DNA from: Paratrimastix pyriformis
Lineage: Eukaryota > Preaxostyla > Paratrimastigidae
Length of the DNA stretch: 49,528 bases
Direction of reading: 5' to 3'
Assembly (NCBI GenBank): GCA_027972325.1
Contig: JAPMOS010000214.1
Location: 1-49,528 of the forward strand
The translations under genes and the position numbers were made by a program. Shown here piece by piece: positions 1 to 9,691 of this stretch. A model generated the notes under the pieces. That model worked only from the letters and a program-made list of their open reading frames with translations, was not told the DNA's origin and did no database searches. The stretch's first letter is position 1. Each line of letters begins with the position of its first letter.

Positions 1-92
1 GTGCAAGTGTTCACTCTTCTGGTTTGGGTTTGTTTGGGGCTGGTCCCACGAGGGCTGTCCCTCGTTCTCCGAACTCGTGAAGGAGAATTTGA
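1..92 (+). repeat. Direct repeat, left copy
   Basis: The first ~92 bases match 48651-48738 in the same orientation with only a few substitutions and small length differences. The match stops where the viral fragment begins. No coding function is assigned. It may be a dispersed host repeat, or a host sequence duplicated on both sides of the insertions. Confidence 0.8.
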
Positions 93-97
93 ATTGC

Positions 98-640
98 ATT
101 CGTCATCAGACATTTCAGCGAAGAATGCCACATTATATTTTCTTGGTCCATACCGAGTTGATTAGTCAGTACGAGCAGCTCATTGATATCGTTTCACGTT
201 TGAGAGTCATTTTAGGTTTCTTTGGAGCCTTTGGTAAATGAATTGCACGAGGTGCTCTTGTACGAGCCTTAAGTGCCTGTTTAGCTTGTTCCTGTTGTTG
301 CTCTAATTCTTTTAGAGCCTGTTGCATAAGTTCTTGCTTTTCCACCTGTTCTTTTGTCTTAAACACAATTTTACCATCAGGTATTTCATTGTGTAGTTGG
401 TCTTTTACAGAAGGAAGTCCATGTCACCGTTCATCCGACGATTTTTCCTTAGACCCTGTTGAGACTCTCTTCATTGAGTCATCATCAGACTCATCAGTAT
501 CAGTATTGATTCATCTGAGGCATCATCATCATTAGAATCTTCACTATTTCTCATCTCCATGTATAGATATTTCACTGAGGAAGAGAAAAGACTGCAAATC
601 GTCAATTTCAGATCACGTCAGACATATTAGTTAACTAATA
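98..640 (-). pseudogene. Acidic/Gln-rich viral protein, remnant
   Basis: The minus strand keeps recognisable stretches of the protein that is better preserved at 39976-40969: a Glu/Gln coiled-coil-like segment (EQQQEQAKQALKAR), a basic Pro/Lys patch (PKAPKKPK) and, nearer the start codon, a Ser/Asp/Glu-rich N-terminal region. It diverges from the neighbouring ATPase gene and shares its promoter region. Function is unknown; in the fuller copy it looks like a structural or scaffold-type protein. The copy is broken. Confidence 0.6.
626..639. promoter_or_regulatory. Conserved palindrome in divergent promoter
   Basis: A perfect 14-base palindrome, ATTAGTTAACTAAT, lies between the divergently oriented acidic-protein and ATPase genes. 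The same palindrome recurs at 39962-39975 directly before the acidic protein's ATG. Retention in both copies amid drift suggests a promoter or operator element, but this is inference. Confidence 0.45.
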
Positions 641-716
641 TAGTTCACACACAAAATATTTTTTTAAACAGATTATAGTTACAATTCAAAATCGTCTGAA
701 TCAGTCAAGGCAAAGA

Positions 717-1737
717 ATGGTGAAACCATCTCACTGAATGTCCATATATGGACATTACAGTATAAGTGTCCTGAGTGTGGAAAGAATATAGAGTGTGAGA
801 AGTGGCTTAAGAAGCAAATGTGCTCCTCCAAAGAGAAGAAAGAGAAGAAGAGAAGAAATTGGAAGGTGGAGTAGAAGAGCATAAAGTTGAAGAAGATGAG
901 CAAATTGAGCAGAAGCAAGTTGTCTTATTCCACCAGTAAAGAAGATGATGCAAGCATTGTCAAGGTGGTGGTAATGTCAAGATGCCTAAGTTCAGTTCAT
1001 TAGAGATTGTGGACAGGTTCAAAAACAAGAAAGAGCCTTTATTTCACTACATTATGGCATGAAGGAGAGTGGCAAAACGACATCAGTTCTGTCCATTATA
1101 AACAGATACGAAGTGAGATTGACAAGATATATCTATTTACAGTTGCACAAGACAATAAAGATAGATATCAGAAAGAGTTAGGGAACATTCCGGATGATCA
1201 ATGTTTTGAGGCTTTGACGATGATGAGACACCATTATTCATTGAGAAGCTCATCAAGTTCCAAGAGAAGACAAAAGGCAAGAAGTCAGTCTTATTGATAT
1301 TCGACGATATCTTAGATGGCAACAACAAGTTACACCAAAGTAATATTTTAGGCAGTCTGTTTTGCAATCACAGAAGATACAACATCTCAGTCATTCTTAC
1401 AACACAAATACCAACAGGTATATCACCAAGAACAAGGCAGAACACCAATTACTGTTTTGTCCATTACACCAAGAATGACTCAGTGAAAGACATGATATAC
1501 CATGAATATATGTCGTGTATGAAGAAGGCAGATTTCTTAGAACTATTCGAGAAAGTGACAGCAGACCACAACATTTTGGTGATCAAGCCTTTGTTACATG
1601 ACAATTACCTACCTTTACAATGCCTTTTGGGATACCTCCAAAACTCAAGAAGATTACAGATCCAAGGTGAAAAAGGCGGAAGAGCATTGGGACCAGAAGG
1701 CAGTAAACACAAAATAGGCATAATTTTAATAATTTGA
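717..1737 (+). pseudogene. A32/FtsK-type DNA-packaging ATPase (viral, fossil copy)
   Basis: P-loop packaging ATPase of the A32/HerA-FtsK kind used by DJR viruses to pump DNA into capsids. The N-terminus holds a C2H2-like finger (CPECG... then a second Cys/His pair) followed by a charged Lys/Glu segment. The central part matches the Walker A region seen clearly at 39260-39517. Walker B is LLIFDDI near 1290, followed by a sensor-like SVILTTQ near 1390. The capsid gene starts 38 bases after its end in the same direction, suggesting joint late expression. The copy is broken in a few places; the Walker B half is open from about 1294 to 1737. Confidence 0.75.
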
Positions 1738-1775
1738 GTATTTTTTTATCTTAGTATGATATTGATTATCACACT

Positions 1776-2984
1776 ATGGCAACGGCAATTATTCTAAAGT
1801 CGCACACCACACAGAACTCAGACCTCGAAAGGAATGCAATCAAAATCAATGAGTTTACAGATGACAAAACCACTAAGATACGCAAGCCTAAGATTGTAAC
1901 GGACCCGGTAGTAATCAAACCTAACCGGCAAATATCATTTGGAAGTGTCGCACAGTTTGACATTAATAAATACAGCGGGCTACTCTCAGGTAATGACATA
2001 CACCTACACATCAGACTCGGAGCTACTACAGCATCAGCCGGCACGGTGACTTACGTAGGTGGATACATGATGAAGCTCATCAAATCCCTTAAGTTTAAGC
2101 ACCAAGGACGTGAAATATACAAGTTGGACAGTGCAGGTATATATCAATATTACCAACGTGCCATACAGGAACGCAAATCACTGATGATGCAGAACGCACG
2201 TATTGGAGCAACCGGCACAGACATTGGTCCATCGCAACAACAGGAAGGACTGATTTACATACCAAATCCATTCATTGACTTTAACCCTCTACGGCTCGAC
2301 ATCTTACAAGCAAATCCCTATTTTGAAGTAGAAATAGCCCCTATATCAGAAATAGCATCATCTTCCACAGTTGGAGCTACATTAACCAACACTTTACTCG
2401 ATGTTGAACTCGGAGCTAACTACATGACAATGCATGAAGATGAGAAGAAGGCAATTCTACGAAGCAGTATGGATGAAGCAGGAATGGTTACAGTACAGAA
2501 TGAATTCGTTGATTCCACCAGATATCTCATAACGCAAGGTGCCACATCGATAACATGTGACCTACCATTTGATGAAGTTGAGTATTTGTCGATGTATCTG
2601 TCTGATGACACGACAGGAGCACCATTCACCGGAACAGCCTATATCTCGGAATATCACCTTTCTGTCGACAATAAGAACTATCCAGATACAGCCATTAGTG
2701 CCAAATCGCAAGAATTTCAACAGATGATGTATTTCCGGAAGGCATTTGACAAGAACATCTACACTCTACGCTTTTCAGGACTACCAAGCAAGGATGACGA
2801 TATTGAATCATATGGTAATGTGTATGGTACCATTGTGCTAAAAGAGTATTCTAACCCTAAATTAGTCGTGACTTTCACAGCAGGATTGCCTCACAACTGT
2901 ACTTTGAATGTATTAGCTTACGGACGGGCATGGTATCGATATAACACAAAACAAGGCACTTTGACTGTAGAACACAAAAACTAA
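1776..2984 (+). CDS. Double jelly-roll major capsid protein (copy 1)
   Basis: 402-codon open frame that I read as a divergent DJR major capsid protein, forming the trimeric capsomers of an icosahedral shell. Supporting features: predicted all-beta character throughout; a mid-protein segment PFIDFNPLRLDILQANPYFE that resembles the 'P.. L.L.Y.EV.I' strand pair of nucleocytovirus capsids; a later Y-L-S-M-Y / TAYISEYHLSV region; and an end typical of the family (LRFSGLP..., LVVTF, N..VLAYGRAW). It is shorter than most nucleocytovirus or Polinton-like capsids (about 450-600 residues). It follows the ATPase directly. Near-identical copies lie at 10296-11504 and 21399-22607. Family assignment is by pattern only; the frame looks whole. 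Confidence 0.72.
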   Translation: MATAIILKSHTTQNSDLERNAIKINEFTDDKTTKIRKPKIVTDPVVIKPNRQISFGSVAQFDINKYSGLLSGNDIHLHIRLGATTASAGTVTYVGGYMMKLIKSLKFKHQGREIYKLDSAGIYQYYQRAIQERKSLMMQNARIGATGTDIGPSQQQEGLIYIPNPFIDFNPLRLDILQANPYFEVEIAPISEIASSSTVGATLTNTLLDVELGANYMTMHEDEKKAILRSSMDEAGMVTVQNEFVDSTRYLITQGATSITCDLPFDEVEYLSMYLSDDTTGAPFTGTAYISEYHLSVDNKNYPDTAISAKSQEFQQMMYFRKAFDKNIYTLRFSGLPSKDDDIESYGNVYGTIVLKEYSNPKLVVTFTAGLPHNCTLNVLAYGRAWYRYNTKQGTLTVEHKN

Positions 2985-3145
2985 GTGATTCAACTCGTTA
3001 GAACCCGTTAGTTATGTAAGGAACATGTAGGCATTGGATGATACTTCATTCACTCGATTCAGTCATCATCGATGACTGAATGCATTCATAAAAAGTCATA
3101 CCTTATGTTTTCCAGAGGTTGACATGAGATATCACTTTTTGAGAC

Positions 3146-3190
3146 GATGAGACTCTGTCTCATCACCCGGGTGAAGGGCGCACGCCCTTC
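3146..3190. terminator. Three adjoining perfect hairpins downstream of the capsid gene
   Basis: Three adjoining dyads lie 160 bases past the capsid stop: GATGAGAC/GTCTCATC around a 3-base loop (3146-3164), the palindrome CACCCGGGTG (3164-3173), and GAAGGGCG...GCCCTTC (3173-3190). The same trio, with only the loops changed, occurs at 10140-10184. Giant viruses and some relatives use hairpins as 3'-end or polyadenylation signals, so an mRNA 3'-end signal is the likely role. A replication or resolution structure is the alternative. Confidence 0.5.
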
Positions 3191-3244
3191 ATCACATCGA
3201 CTCGAAGTGCTGTGACAGTACCACATCTGAGCATGAAAAATCAC

Positions 3245-4023
3245 TGTTTCCTATGTTTAAAATAAGCCCAGACACTTACATTTAGTGTCAGGACAACAAT
3301 TTGGATAAAGGATGAAGTTCAGTTTGTATTGAAAATTGGACGCGTCAAAACTTGTGCAGCCCCGTGCACGTTAAGTAACTGTCAGATTTCTTAGCAAATG
3401 TCGAGCTGTCATATTCATATAATGCTGATTCGAAAAAGCCGTGGCTGTGAACGTCGATTTACGCTCTGTCACGAGTTACCGTTTTGTATAGGCAAAAATG
3501 GTGAAAATTTCTCAGTCAACCCCGTGACATAGTAAAGTTAAGGTTGCATCACAAGTAAGTGAAAACGAGCCAAATATCAACATTAGAGTCACCAACTATA
3601 CATAAAACCTATTAGAATATAGTGTCAGATTGGTTAGGTTAACGACCTGTCAACATGCGATATCTTCATGTCAAACGACGAAATTGACTGCTCATCATTG
3701 CTTGTATTTTTGAATCAAAAGATACTCATTTTCAACTGTCGTGAAAGTGCAGACAAGCCGAACGGAATAATTCCTCACGAATTCCGAAGTCCGAAGAATA
3801 GTCATCATTACCCCGCCAATTCCAACTCGAAAGATGCAAGACTCTGAAGTGCGCATTCATGATGACGGAAAAGGTTTGATTGGATGGTTTTTCACCATTC
3901 TTTTCTCATTTCATAATTAGAAAAGGCTATTTCCGTGTTGAAATCGTTGGTCGTCAAGTTCAAGGAAAGCCGGAATTTTGTTGGACCTATTCTCGCCAAG
4001 CAACAGCAACTCGTTAACATTCT
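3245..4023. other. Unassigned intergenic DNA
   Basis: About 780 AT-rich bases with no convincing gene. It lacks the tandem terminal repeats found at the matching position of the other viral copy (9856-10083). Near the end, 3925-4017 can be read as 30 codons (begins GYFRVEIVGRQVQ) ending in TAA. It may be a remnant exon of the locus into which DIRS-A inserted, but it is unrecognised. Confidence 0.5.
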
Positions 4024-4064
4024 TCTTCCGTCCAAAGTAGGAAGAATGAGAGCTACTCATCGGT

Positions 4065-4170
4065 AAGGGGGGGCTGTGCTCATGACTAGTCTCCGTATTC
4101 ACCCGACATTCAAAGAATAATAATAATAAAAATAAAACTGAAAATAGTCCACATCACCCCGTCGTTTCTT
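4065..4170 (+). repeat. DIRS-A left inverted terminal repeat
   Basis: About 105 bases from the C-run (gggggggctgtgctcatg) through an (AAT)n/A-rich tract to cccgtcgttt. They pair with 9557-9679 in inverse orientation almost perfectly. Confidence 0.85.
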
Positions 4171-4252
4171 CGTCGAACCCGACTGAGAAAAGCAAAAATT
4201 TTGCGTTACCACTTTTTATTGGTTTCAAGACAACCAAGCATTACTCGTTACT

Positions 4253-4947
4253 ATGCAACAACAAGATCAACAACAAGATCAACAACAACAAGCACCACCA
4301 GCGGCGGCAGAGTCGGCTCCTTCCAAGGACCAGTTCCTTCCCACGCCGACCTTGGCAGCCGCCTTCTGGGCCTCGCCGGATGCCTTCGAGCACCCGCTTG
4401 ACCCGGCCCATCCGGAAGTCTTGTCCTTTGAAGAGGCGCGCCGTCAAGAGGCCGACCCGCTGGCCTGCCTGGGCTCGGGTGTTGACGCTGAGCTGCAGCG
4501 CGCGTTCCTCAGGGACCTCGTCCCTGAGAGTTTCCTGGCCCAGCAACACCACGCCCTCCGAGACCCGGAGAAGGCCTATGTGAAGGCCATCCTCAAGCGC
4601 TTCCCCTCCCTCTTTAAGCTTCTTGGGAAGCCCAAGGTGCTCAACGCCCCACCCAAGAGTGCCATGCACGCACGCGGGCCCCCACAGACCTTATGGCAGC
4701 TGACGGCCGCCTGGTGTCCATGTTGGACACGGTCCAGCTCACCACCAGGGCCTTGGCCTATGGCTACGTGGGGATCTTCGGCTCCGAGTCCGAGGACACG
4801 CAGCTGAACGCCGACCAGCTGAAGGCCGCCCTCAAGGCCGTCCAGCTCGGGTTGGTCATGCTGACGGAGCAGCTCTCCGAGGCCCGGAGAGCCGCCATGG
4901 AGCCCCACCTCGACGCTGCGGCCCTCCTGGCCCATGCCCTCCGCTAA
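4253..4947 (+). CDS. DIRS-A Gag-like protein (N-terminal part)
   Basis: Opens with a Gln/Asp-rich run (MQQQDQQQDQQQQ), then an alpha-helical, Leu/Ala-rich domain (WASPDAFEHPLDPAHPEVL..., later LDTVQLTTRALAYGYVGIFG, ending near AALLAHALR). It sits first in the element, where DIRS elements carry gag, so Gag-like RNA binding and particle assembly are inferred from position and composition. It is fossil and broken. DIRS-C has an equivalent helical Gag at 29683-30546. Confidence 0.55.
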
Positions 4948-5599
4948 GGGGGCCGCCGGCCGCCAAGAGCTGCTGGCCGTCAAGGGCCTCAAGCCCAAGT
5001 CTGGTGGTGGTGATGAGGAGAACGAGGACGAATCCGAGGCGGACCAGGGAGCTGCCGCGGCTCTCAACGAGGTCTCCGAGGACCTCTTCGGTCCTGTCGA
5101 GATCAAGGGTCTGTCCCGGTCCCGACTGGTGATCACCTCGGGGCCGCACTATTGCATGGCAAGAGTCAGTGCGAAGTGTCCAAAGTGACAGCGTCTTCAC
5201 AGACCATTGTCCACCACAAACCGTACAACAGGGCTGGCACGGTTCTCCGCGAAGCGCACCGCAAGACAGCAGGCAATTGCATCTGCATCAGCGACCGGTG
5301 CCTCGGTGTCGGTGGAAACCGAAAGCAAAAGCACAGACCATGTACCAGAAGTGCATAAAACCTCGAACCGAACCAGCAGAGAGTGAACAGAGGCAAGCCG
5401 CAATTGCATTCGCTGAAGTCGAGAATGGCCGTGAGGCCCAGTCCGCAAAGACCCAAGTCTTGGAGGTCCATGACCTAGAATTTTTCCAGTGGGGAGAAAT
5501 GAAAACCTCACAGTGAAACAAATCCAGACCTCATTTCAAAGGCGATCGCCATTGGTGGGCCCTCTGGCGGGCCGAGTGAACCGCGAACCACACCGCTCA

Positions 5600-6640
5600 C
5601 GTTGGCTGAGCCTACCACTACCACTCGAGGTGAAGAGTTGGGTGGAAGAGGGTCTGACCTGGCATTGGTTGGGGACCCACCGATTGCGCCAGTGCGCATC
5701 CCGTCGCGCCGCCCGAGAATGGGCCAAACCAGCAAGACCGAGGAGCCCCAGAACTCCCAGAAAACGGTGGGATGCACCGCACCACTGCAGAGCCCAGAAA
5801 GCCGAGCCCCTCTTATAGCAGGTTCTGGAAGGACACTGGAAACGGGGACCAGCAGCTGGCTCGCCGGAGTCCACTATTTTGGACCAGAGAGCAGAGGGAG
5901 GTCTCGGCAGTCTTGAGCGAGTATGGAACGCTCGGGGCAGTGCAGGAGTGTGGTACCAAATTGTTGTGGGAGAGTCCGATTCGGCGTCCCTAAGCCCCAT
6001 TCCCTTGAAATGGAGGGTGGTGATCGACTTGTCCGCACTAAACAGGCGGATCGATTGCCCCCATTTCAAGATGGAGGGGTTGGGGACAGCTCTTCCCACT
6101 AGCCCCACAGGGCACGTTCTTCACGAAAGTCGATCTTTCGAATGGTTACCTGCACATGGGAGTGGCACCACACCTCATCCCGTACCTGTGTTTCAGCTGG
6201 GAGGGAGGGAACTCCAGTGGACGGCACTCCCGTTCGGCCTCTCAGTGGCCCCACGCTCATTCACCAAACTGATCAAACAGGCGGTGAGAGTGATGCGGGC
6301 AGCAGGCGTCCAGGTAGTCTTCTACCTGGACGACCTTCTCTTCATGGCCCAGTCCCCACAGAAGGCACGCAGGGATACGATAGCAGCGATGTATTTCCTC
6401 CACCAGCTGGGGTTAACTGTGAACTGGGAGAAGACAGACCCCAACCCATCACAGGTCGTCGAGTTCTTGGGATTCCAGCTGGACTCCAGGACGCAGACAG
6501 TGCGGGTCCCCGTGGAGAAGATGGAGGGGATCAGACAGGAGTGTCGGAACCTCATGAAAAGGACAGACTGCTCGTCAGGGCACTGGCCCGCATCATCGGC
6601 AAGTTGTCCTCGCTCCGCCCGGCCGTCGAGGCCGCTCACC
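5600..6640 (+). pseudogene. DIRS-A reverse transcriptase
   Basis: Reverse transcriptase domain of DIRS type. Visible motifs: RVVIDLSALNRRIDCPHFKM (finger region), LQWTALPFGLSVAPRSFTK (block with the conserved LPFG), catalytic FYLDDLL, and VEFLGFQLDS downstream. A Pro/Arg/Thr-rich linker precedes it from about 5600. The enzyme copies element RNA into DNA in the Gag particle. RNase H follows. Fossil with breaks. Confidence 0.85.
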
Positions 6641-6779
6641 TGCACACCAGGGGATTGGACCGAGTGAAGTCACGTGCGGTGTGGTCACACGGCTGGGAGG
6701 GCATGGCCACCCTCGACGAGGCAGCCAAAGCGGATCTCCACTGGTGGGCCATGGTGCCCCAGGACCAGTGTCAGCAGTG

Positions 6780-7465
6780 CTGGAGGGCAGTCCCCAGCGT
6801 GGGAGCTGACCACCGACGCAAGCGCCTACGCATGGGGCGCGACGCTGCGCAGTCTCCATCCCCGCAGGCGGGCAGGCCACCCCGCAACCGATCCACGCAC
6901 GGGAAATCTGGGAGAAGGACTTCCTGGAGACGCAGACATTCTCCTCGGTGAATCGCCTCGAGCTGGAGGCGGGCATCAGGGCGGTAGCTCTCCTCCACAG
7001 CCACTTGCAGGGCCAGACGGTCCAGTGGCGCTCGGACAACAAGGTAGTTGTTGCCTGCGTGGGGAAGTGGAAGGGGAAGAGCGTGGACATGACCGAGGGC
7101 ACCCAGAAACTGCACAACCTCTGTCAGCAGTGGGACATCACTCTCCTCCCAGAGTATCTTCCCGGGGAAGACAACGGAGTGGCGGACCAGCTCTCCAGAG
7201 AGGTCGAGCGCGAGGATTGGATGCTCAATCCGGCGATCTTCCAGCTGGTCACGAACCTGCGCTTCCGCCCCATGGTGGACGGCTTCGCCTCAGCGCGCAA
7301 CCACCTGTTGCCAAGGTGGTGGAGTTGGGTCCTCGAGCCGGGTTGCTCGGGAGTGGACTTCTTCCACCAGCCCCTCCGGGGGCTGCCCTTGTGGCTCAAT
7401 CCGCCCTTCTCCATGATCGGGAGGGTGCTGGCAGCTCTACGGGATCAGAGAGGGAAGCATTAGTC
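6780..7465 (+). pseudogene. DIRS-A RNase H and connection domain
   Basis: RNase H signature: LTTDASAYAWGATL (first catalytic Asp), LELEAGIRAV (Glu helix), VQWRSDNKVVVA (Asp) and GEDNGVADQLSRE (late Asp). It is followed by the domain typical of DIRS/PAT elements with VDGFASARNHLLPR and the NPPFSMI motif at about 7270-7420. RNase H removes the RNA template; the role of the following domain is not settled. Spread over more than one frame in this fossil. Confidence 0.8.
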
Positions 7466-7740
7466 CTGATACCAGAGTGGGACACGGCCCCATGGTGGCC
7501 AATGGCCCAGGGGATGCAGATCTCACCCCCCCTGGCGCTCCCTCGGGTGGACTGCCTCTTCCTCCCGGGCCGCACCCGGAACCAGACCCCAGTGGGGCCA
7601 CCCAGATGGCAGAGCAGAGTGATTCATGTCAGCGGGGAGCTGGCGAGGGTCGCGACAGCGAGGCAGACGTGGGGGGAGAAGCTCCATCAGCTGGACCTGT
7701 CGTTATTGACCTCGTGGGAGAGGACTCACCCCCCCACCAA

Positions 7741-8684
7741 CTGAGTGAGGCAGCCCGGCAGCTCATCGCTCACTCGGTCGAGAGCAAGACTCAGAGAAAC
7801 TACGATACGGCCGTTGCCCAGTTTGCTGCCTACTTGGGAAAAAATGAGCGGGAGATCTTGCAAGCGACGGACACAGACCTGGCAAACTTCCTCGCGGAAG
7901 GTAGCAAGAAATGGGCGCCCAGCACCGCGATGAAAAAGAGATCCGCCATTGCTCGCTACTTCCTCCTCCACGGGAGGCCTGATCCAGGCACCTCAGCCAC
8001 AGTGAAGGCCGTTTTGACGGGGATGGAGAAGACAAAGCCAGTGTCAGTCAGGAAGGGAACCTTCGACACGGACCTCATCTGGCGCCATCTCAGATCACTT
8101 GGGACAAATTCCAAGCTGGACCATCGCGACCTTCTGGGAAAAATTGTCCTGTTGGGCGAGGCCCTCGGACTGAGAGCGGCGGACCTCAACACCGCACGGT
8201 TGGAGGACCTTCGCCTCATTGATGGCGACCACATGTGCGAACTCAAAGTCCTGCCCAAGGAAAGGAGAAAGAAGGAATGGGTCATGCAAAAAATGGGAGG
8301 AAACGAGGCTGACCCACTGCTCTGTTTTCACTGCGCGGTGATTGAATTGAATGACCGCCGTCCAGAGCGGTGCACCCCAGCTCTGATGTGGAAGCTCAAG
8401 AATGGGGAAAATGCACAACAACATGGTTGTTGTCTTGTGGCAAGCGGCTGATGCTGGCCGCAGGCTTGGGCAAAGAGTGGGGCCCGCACTCTGTCAGGGC
8501 CGCTGCGGCCTCGAAGGCAGCGTCGACTGGGCTTGACGGGCTGGCTGTGTCTGCACAGTTTCGGTGGTCGCGCAAGGGTGCGACACTCACCAAACATTAT
8601 CTCCACCAGTCGGTTGGCACTGCAAAGGCTTTGGCTTCGGCAGTTTTCGGGCCGGCAGATGCTGCCGGGCTCGATCGAGAATAG
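7741..8684 (+). pseudogene. DIRS-A tyrosine recombinase
   Basis: Phage-integrase-fold recombinase that would insert the circular cDNA. N-terminal SAM-like domain around SKTQRNYDTAVAQFAAYL; catalytic Arg in LGLRAADL (about 8170); HSVR box in GPHSVRAAA (about 8485); catalytic Tyr in TLTKHYLHQ (about 8595). It replaces the DDE integrase of LTR elements and explains the lack of target duplication. Fossil, in two frames. Confidence 0.85.
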
Positions 8685-8717
8685 AATGAGGACCCAGGTC
8701 GGCATTTCCTTTCAATT

Positions 8718-8811
8718 GTCATGAGCACAGCCCCCCCTTACCGATGAGTAGCTCTCATTCTTCCTACTTTGGACGGAAGATGGATGAGCTACAAAGGGGG
8801 GGGCTGTGCTC
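8718..8811 (+). repeat. DIRS-A internal complementary region (circle-junction copy)
   Basis: The left half (catgagcacag... to ggacggaaga) is the reverse complement of the element's left tip. The right half (tggatgagctacaaag... to gctcat) is the reverse complement of its right tip. In DIRS-1 such an ICR templates joining of the ends into a circle. Confidence 0.85.
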
Positions 8812-9059
8812 ATCGCTCCCACCCTCCCACCGCAATGTGATGTCGACCAGGTCCTCTTTGGCTCCAGCCTTGTTGTCGTGTATTTTGCTGACACCAAGGC
8901 TGATAGTTTTCGCACGCAACTCCATGGGAGTAGTGCGGTCAAGTTCGATGATCTCGGGGTGCTATGAGCACCGGGAGGTCTCATCTTTTCACTTTGTTTC
9001 CCTCTCTTCGCTGTCCCTTTTTTCCTTTGTCTTCCTCGTGCCTGGCCCTTTGTCTTCCC

Positions 9060-9366
9060 CGCAGAGCGCATCGCGGGCAACAAGGCGGCCGCGGCTCTGT
9101 TCAAGGCGGCCAACTTGGGCGTCCCCTCCCTGGCGGGCCGCAAGCACCAACGCGGTTTCTTCCAGCGTGGTCGCGGCTCGGCTCCTGCGTCCGGCTTCTC
9201 TTCCGGCGGCCAGCACCAGCCCTCTTCTGGTTTCTCTGGCCGTCCTTACCGGTTCGCGCGCTTCAGGGGCGGTTTCTCCCGGCCCGGGCCTGCTGCGGGG
9301 GCGCCTCCAGCGGCCTCCACTCCTGCGCCGCAGCGGCAGCAGAAGTTCCAGCGGCCGCGCCGCTAA
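9060..9366 (+). CDS. DIRS-A Arg/Gly/Phe-rich Gag-tail-like frame
   Basis: Open frame of about 100 codons: a short helical start (IAGNKAAAALFKAANLGVP) followed by RG/FG-rich sequence (QRGFFQRGRG, SGRPYRFARFRGG, ending QRPRR). Composition matches the RG-rich nucleic-acid-binding tail that closes DIRS-B Gag. A pyrimidine-rich stretch ending in CCCCGCAG directly precedes it and resembles a 3' splice site. It lies beyond the recombinase and ICR, an unusual place for a Gag part. The frame looks whole. Confidence 0.5.
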
Positions 9367-9556
9367 GCCATTGGAGGTGGTTTTTCCTTTTGTGACCTCG
9401 TTCTGGCTTTTTTCCTCTCTTCTTCTTAACTTCGTGCTGGATTTTCGCGTGGTAGGTCTTCTCACCTCAACCTCGCGGTCCTTTTCCGTGGTCTTTCCTT
9501 CTTTGCTGACTTTTTCCTACTTATATGTTAGTTCCCCCACCCTTCCCATCCCATTT

Positions 9557-9691
9557 TGGATTGGATTCGACTCGAAACGACGGGGTGATGTGGACTATTT
9601 TCAGTTTTATTTTTATTATTATTATTCTTTGAATGTCGGGTGAATACGGAGACTAGTCATGAGCACAGCCCCCCCCTTTGTAGCTCATCCA
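9557..9691 (+). repeat. DIRS-A right inverted terminal repeat and tip
   Basis: Inverse match to the left ITR (AT-rich TTATTATTATT tract, then gactagtcatgagcac). It is followed by a right-specific tip, ctttgtagctcatcca, that recurs inverted in the ICR. Confidence 0.85.

Larger units (their letters stand above)
90..3244 (+). mobile_element. Partial copy of a DJR-capsid virus-like element (copy V1)
   Basis: Fossil of a small DNA-virus-like element. Parts in order: remnant of an acidic, Gln/Lys-rich protein (minus strand), divergent promoter, packaging ATPase (plus), DJR major capsid protein (plus), and a hairpin cluster beyond the capsid gene. The order and sequence match, in reverse orientation, the composite starting at 9856. 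Homology ends near 3244, exactly where the tandem-repeat terminal region starts in the other copy. The copy is partial and broken with several breaks, although the capsid gene looks whole. High similarity to the other copies suggests a young insertion or recent conversion. Confidence 0.8.
4024..9691 (+). mobile_element. DIRS-type YR retrotransposon, DIRS-A
   Basis: DIRS-family element of about 5.7 kb. Ends are set by the ICR at 8718-8811, which is the reverse complement of the left extremity (from ~4024) joined to that of the right extremity (to ~9691). Parts: left ITR, Gag-like frame, RT, RNase H, DIRS connection domain, tyrosine recombinase, ICR, Arg/Gly-rich Gag-tail frame, right ITR. No target-site duplication is visible, as expected for recombinase-mediated integration. 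It is broken, with several frame breaks. The ITRs remain nearly matched, so it is probably young. Confidence 0.85.
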
